From Propionibacteriaceae bacterium (GTDB lineage Bacteria; Actinomycetota; Actinomycetes; Propionibacteriales; Propionibacteriaceae), in contig JAUMYR010000019.1 in NCBI GenBank assembly GCA_030528545.1, positions 23,837-32,490 of the forward strand: DNA of 8,654 bases. The letters run 5' to 3'. A program made the position numbers and the translations under genes. Every line of letters begins with the position of its first letter. Position 1 is the first letter of the stretch. Shown here one piece after another: positions 6,354 to 8,654 of this stretch. The notes below the pieces were generated by a model that was not told the origin of the DNA, made no database searches, and worked only from the letters and a program-made list of their open reading frames with translations.

Positions 6354-6869
6354 CTATGGGGTAAGTTCCGGCGTCGTGGGGCTGACTTCGACCGCCGTTG
6401 GAGAGACGACACCGCTGATCCACACTGCGGTTCCCACTGGGATCGCCTCCGCGGCGCGAGCGTTGAGTTTCGTGATGTGGCCTCGGACGCTGAGCCGGAT
6501 CTCGCCGAAGCCGCCCGCGGGGATATCGGTGATGACGAAGGCATCGGCCCCGATCAGGCTTTTGGTGGTATAGGCATCGCTCAGTTCCCCGCGTTTGAGG
6601 AAACGGCTCAGCTTGATCGCCGCCCAACCGAAACCCAGGCCGACGACGACCCCGACCGCGACGGCCAGCACCATGATCCCGCTGAGGTGCAGGGTCGCCG
6701 CTCCAGAAAACCCCAAGGCGCCGAGGAAACCAGCGATGCTGGCGGTCGAGAACAGATCGGAGTCCAGCAGCGGCACATCCATATCCAGGTCGCCGAAGAT
6801 ATCGCCGAGAACGAGAGACAGAACGAGCAAAGCGATACCGAGTCCACCGATCACTAGGAATATCGTCAC
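6354..6869 (-). CDS. Short NfeD-family membrane protein, partner of flotillin
   Basis: This is an integral membrane protein of 171 residues, the size of the short YuaF-like NfeD proteins that lack the N-terminal ClpP-class protease domain. Hydrophobic segments lie at about 3-22, 43-60 and 63-84, with an acidic stretch between the first two (GDLDMDVPLLDSD, 26-38). The soluble C-terminal beta-barrel (OB-fold) domain spans about 104-165, with GADAFVITDIPAGGFGEI (107-124) and VGTAVWIS (145-152) matching the family pattern. Short NfeDs act with flotillin in membrane microdomains; the molecular role is poorly known. An in-frame TTG lies one codon upstream (6870-6872), but AAGGG (6876-6880) is six bases from the GTG at 6867-6869 and only three from the TTG, so I chose GTG. 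It lies 41 bases after the hydrolase gene and 28 before flotillin. A possible internal promoter precedes it. Confidence 0.85.
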   Translation of the reverse strand: MTIFLVIGGLGIALLVLSLVLGDIFGDLDMDVPLLDSDLFSTASIAGFLGALGFSGAATLHLSGIMVLAVAVGVVVGLGFGWAAIKLSRFLKRGELSDAYTTKSLIGADAFVITDIPAGGFGEIRLSVRGHITKLNARAAEAIPVGTAVWISGVVSPTAVEVSPTTPELTP

Positions 6870-6895
6870 CAAAGACCCTTCTCGCGAATGCCCCG

Positions 6896-6904
6896 ATTCT
6901 ACCA
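6896..6904 (-). promoter_or_regulatory. Candidate extended -10 promoter for nfeD-flotillin
   Basis: On the minus strand this reads TGGTAGAAT, an extended -10 (TGn followed by TAGAAT). Transcription would start near 6889, about 20 bases before the nfeD GTG. No -35 is recognisable, which extended -10 promoters tolerate. It would let nfeD and flotillin be expressed apart from the hydrolase gene. Confidence 0.4.
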
Positions 6905-6910
6905 GGTCCG

Positions 6911-8356
6911 CTAACGAACGCGGCGGAGCATCCGTCGCGCGGCCAGCCCGGCTGCCACTCCCGCACCCAGAGCACCCAGCGTCCGCACACCGGGACGCCC
7001 ACGGCGGCGCAGGACTTGGCGCTCACCTACCAGGGTAGTCACCGCGCCCCGGCCGTCCCGGAGGAAACCGATGCTGGCAAGACCGGAACGTGTCTTGAGC
7101 ACGAAAACATCCTCCACATCCGTCGCGGCCAGGCGAGCCGGACGCTTGAACTCTCCCCACATCCTGCGCAGGGCCAGCCCGTCCCCATGACGGATGATCT
7201 GGGTCTCCCATCCCGACCCGAGGTAGCGGAGGTTGGCGTTCAGCCCGCCCGGAGGTGCTCCGTAAACCCCCACATAGTCGGGGAAGCCGCGGGCGATCCG
7301 GCCAGAATGCCGGGCGAACTCGTCGTCCCCGCTCGGCTTGCCCAAGGCCGCGCGTAGCGCCTCGGAAGCGACCTTCACCGGGAGCTCGGACTGGTGGTTA
7401 GCGAAGGCCACCACCGCCACTTTCTCCGCCGGTGCGACGATCATCATGGAGACGAAACCCACCCATCCGCCGGCATGTTCGATGGTCTCGACACCAGCGT
7501 GGCTACCGGTCATGAAACCGATCCCCATACCGGCCAGCGCTGGGTGGGGCCGCCACTGGGGCCGGATCATCTCTTCCCATGAGGCCGGTGACAGCACCCC
7601 GGGTGCGCCTCGCAGCAGCATCTGTGCGTAGCGGGCCTGGTCAGCTACGTCAGACAGGATGGACCCAGCGGGAGCGATCGCCACGTCGCTGTCGGCCGAG
7701 CGGACCCAGCGTCCGGCCTGGCCGCGGTAGCCCCGGGCGAGGTGGGCGGCGGCGTGCGGGGTGTGCTCATAGTCGGTGTGCTCCAGGCCAAGCTGACGGA
7801 TCAGGCCGCGCAGATGCTCGGCGAAACTCTCCCCGGTGAGGCGTTCGATGGCCAGCCCGAGCAGCCCGAATCCATGATTGGCATAGGCCCACTCCCCCGG
7901 GCGGCGACATTGCCGGACCCCACCCGAGTAGTAATCCTCCAGTCTGGGGGCGGGCTGACCGGCGCGCATACCCAGCGACAGGAGGTTGCCACACAGGTCA
8001 CTGAGGTGGCGCATCTCTCCCAGACCAGCCGTGTGGGTGAGCAGCTGGCGATAGGTGATCTCGGAGGTCCAGCGTCCAGCCAGCACGTCACCCAGCAGCG
8101 GTTCCACCGGATCGTCGAGACCTACCAGGTTGCGCTCGACCAGCCGCATGAAAGCCAGGGCCGTATAGGTCTTCGAGATCGAACCGATCCGAAAGACCGT
8201 GGTCTGTGTCACCGGACGCTTCGTCGCGACGTCGGCGAAACCGCGCAGAAACAGGGCCGGTTCCCCCTCGGGGCAGACGACGCCGACCGCCAGCCCAGGC
8301 ACCCTCGGCGCGGCCTCATCGACGACTCTCTCGACCGCTGCGAGATCCACTGCCAT
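6911..8356 (-). CDS. Serine hydrolase of the beta-lactamase / penicillin-binding (class C, S12) family
   Basis: This 481-residue enzyme has the catalytic set of the class C beta-lactamase fold: nucleophile S59 and base K62 in the S-x-x-K motif of FRIGSISKTYTA (55-66), Y158-A-N160 as the Y-x-N motif, and H294-A-G296 in the position of K-T-G. LLTHTAGLGE at 105-114 is also typical. The family includes D,D-peptidases, esterases, aminohydrolases and true beta-lactamases; no substrate can be chosen here. Residues about 350-450 form a second, strand-rich domain (YVGVYGAP at 361-368) resembling the lipocalin-like C-terminal domain of such hydrolases. There is no signal peptide or lipobox, and the protein ends in an Ala/Gly-rich hydrophobic stretch (459-474) followed by RRMLRRVR. 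The enzyme may therefore be cytoplasmic and tail-anchored, which is odd for this family. The ATG at 8354-8356 has GGGAGG five bases upstream. It lies 41 bases before nfeD on the same strand with no terminator seen between. Antibiotic resistance should not be inferred. Confidence 0.85.
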   Translation of the reverse strand: MAVDLAAVERVVDEAAPRVPGLAVGVVCPEGEPALFLRGFADVATKRPVTQTTVFRIGSISKTYTALAFMRLVERNLVGLDDPVEPLLGDVLAGRWTSEITYRQLLTHTAGLGEMRHLSDLCGNLLSLGMRAGQPAPRLEDYYSGGVRQCRRPGEWAYANHGFGLLGLAIERLTGESFAEHLRGLIRQLGLEHTDYEHTPHAAAHLARGYRGQAGRWVRSADSDVAIAPAGSILSDVADQARYAQMLLRGAPGVLSPASWEEMIRPQWRPHPALAGMGIGFMTGSHAGVETIEHAGGWVGFVSMMIVAPAEKVAVVAFANHQSELPVKVASEALRAALGKPSGDDEFARHSGRIARGFPDYVGVYGAPPGGLNANLRYLGSGWETQIIRHGDGLALRRMWGEFKRPARLAATDVEDVFVLKTRSGLASIGFLRDGRGAVTTLVGERQVLRRRGRPGVRTLGALGAGVAAGLAARRMLRRVR

Positions 8357-8390
8357 GATGTCCTCCCTCGCTCGAAGTCCTATCGTCTCA

Positions 8391-8421
8391 CCCGGAAGAG
8401 GACCAGACCAGGCAATCCGGG
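8391..8421 (-). terminator. Weak hairpin after the partial upstream gene
   Basis: CCCGGA (8391-8396) and TCCGGG (8416-8421) are exact complements separated by 19 bases, starting two bases after the stop of the minus-strand gene at 8424. The stem is short and the loop long, with no T run. It could be a weak terminator or simply chance in GC-rich DNA. If inactive, the hydrolase gene may be co-transcribed with its upstream neighbour. Confidence 0.25.
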
Positions 8422-8423
8422 AT

Positions 8424-8654
8424 TCAGCCCCAGTGCAGCCGGATGGCGGTGCTCAACTGCCAGGGATCGTCTCCTCGGCTGGCGGCGAGTACCCCGGTGC
8501 CGCGGGGCGATCTGGTGTACAACAGTTCTCCATCCCCGACCCAGCGGGTCCAGGATCGGTGATAGGCCTCAGCGTCACCGCGCCGCCTCCCAAGCGCACT
8601 CGGCACGGGATGCCAGGTCTCGGCATCTGCCAGCCGCCCCGTCCAGGACGCCCG
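8424..8654 (-). CDS. C-terminal 76 residues of an unrecognised protein, cut by the window edge
   Basis: The frame stays open from the TGA at 8424-8426 to the right edge, so this is most likely the tail of a longer gene and not a 60-residue protein starting at the internal GTG (8604-8606). The visible part is rich in tryptophan (six in 76 residues), with segments SWTRWVGDGELLYTRSPRG and PWQLSTAIRLHWG at the very end. No membrane segment is seen. I do not recognise the family. It lies 67 bases upstream of the hydrolase gene on the same strand, so the two may share a transcript. Confidence 0.5.
   Translation of the reverse strand, partial: RASWTGRLADAETWHPVPSALGRRRGDAEAYHRSWTRWVGDGELLYTRSPRGTGVLAASRGDDPWQLSTAIRLHWG

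Noticed and set aside
5525..6364. Plus-strand open frame of 279 codons opposite flotillin
   Set aside because: It mirrors the flotillin coiled coil, has biased low-complexity composition, lacks a recognisable domain, and lies against a clear family member.
6911..8356. Reading the serine hydrolase as an antibiotic-resistance beta-lactamase
   Set aside because: It lacks a signal peptide, carries HAG in place of KTG, and has a second domain and hydrophobic tail. The family is broad and mostly not resistance enzymes.

Overview
This window is high-GC DNA from what looks like an actinobacterium. It has very GC-rich codon use, GTG starts, TAnnnT-type -10 boxes, stem-only terminators without T tracts, a two-lobed GNAT protein, and a citramalate synthase beside leuB. 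A member of the Propionibacteriales is plausible, but that is a guess from gene content and style. Nothing suggests phage, transposons, CRISPR or RNA genes, and no gene-free stretch exceeds 218 bases.

Layout. The left edge (1-761, minus) is the N-terminal part of a GNAT-type acetyltransferase cut by the window. After a small compound hairpin comes cimA (880-2475, minus), encoding citramalate synthase. It is divergent from leuB (2570-3622, plus), encoding 3-isopropylmalate dehydrogenase, across a 94-base control region. leuB is followed 40 bases later by an amino-acid-type solute-binding lipoprotein (3663-4613, plus) with no permease or ATPase beside it. This plus-strand pair converges on a minus-strand group at 4614-4831. 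That gap holds a perfect 14-bp terminator stem and an unusual chain of overlapping, mutually exclusive hairpins.

The minus-strand group reads from right to left: the tail of an unrecognised protein (8424-8654), a serine beta-lactamase-family hydrolase (6911-8356), a short NfeD-type membrane protein (6354-6869) and a flotillin (4832-6325). The last two form the well-known NfeD-flotillin pair (YuaF/YuaG type), which is linked to membrane microdomains.

How the genes work together. CimA makes (R)-citramalate from pyruvate and acetyl-CoA. LeuB (with LeuCD, not in this window) can carry it to 2-oxobutyrate, giving isoleucine without threonine deaminase, besides its normal role in leucine synthesis. 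The cimA-leuB control region is dense: a leaderless-type -10 box exactly 7 nt before the leuB ATG, an 11-base perfect match to the core of the DtxR/IdeR iron box on top of it, and two 7-bp inverted repeats. The most unusual points are this possible iron link to branched-chain amino acid synthesis, the hairpin chain behind the flotillin gene, and the apparently cytoplasmic, tail-anchored beta-lactamase-fold enzyme next to the NfeD-flotillin pair.
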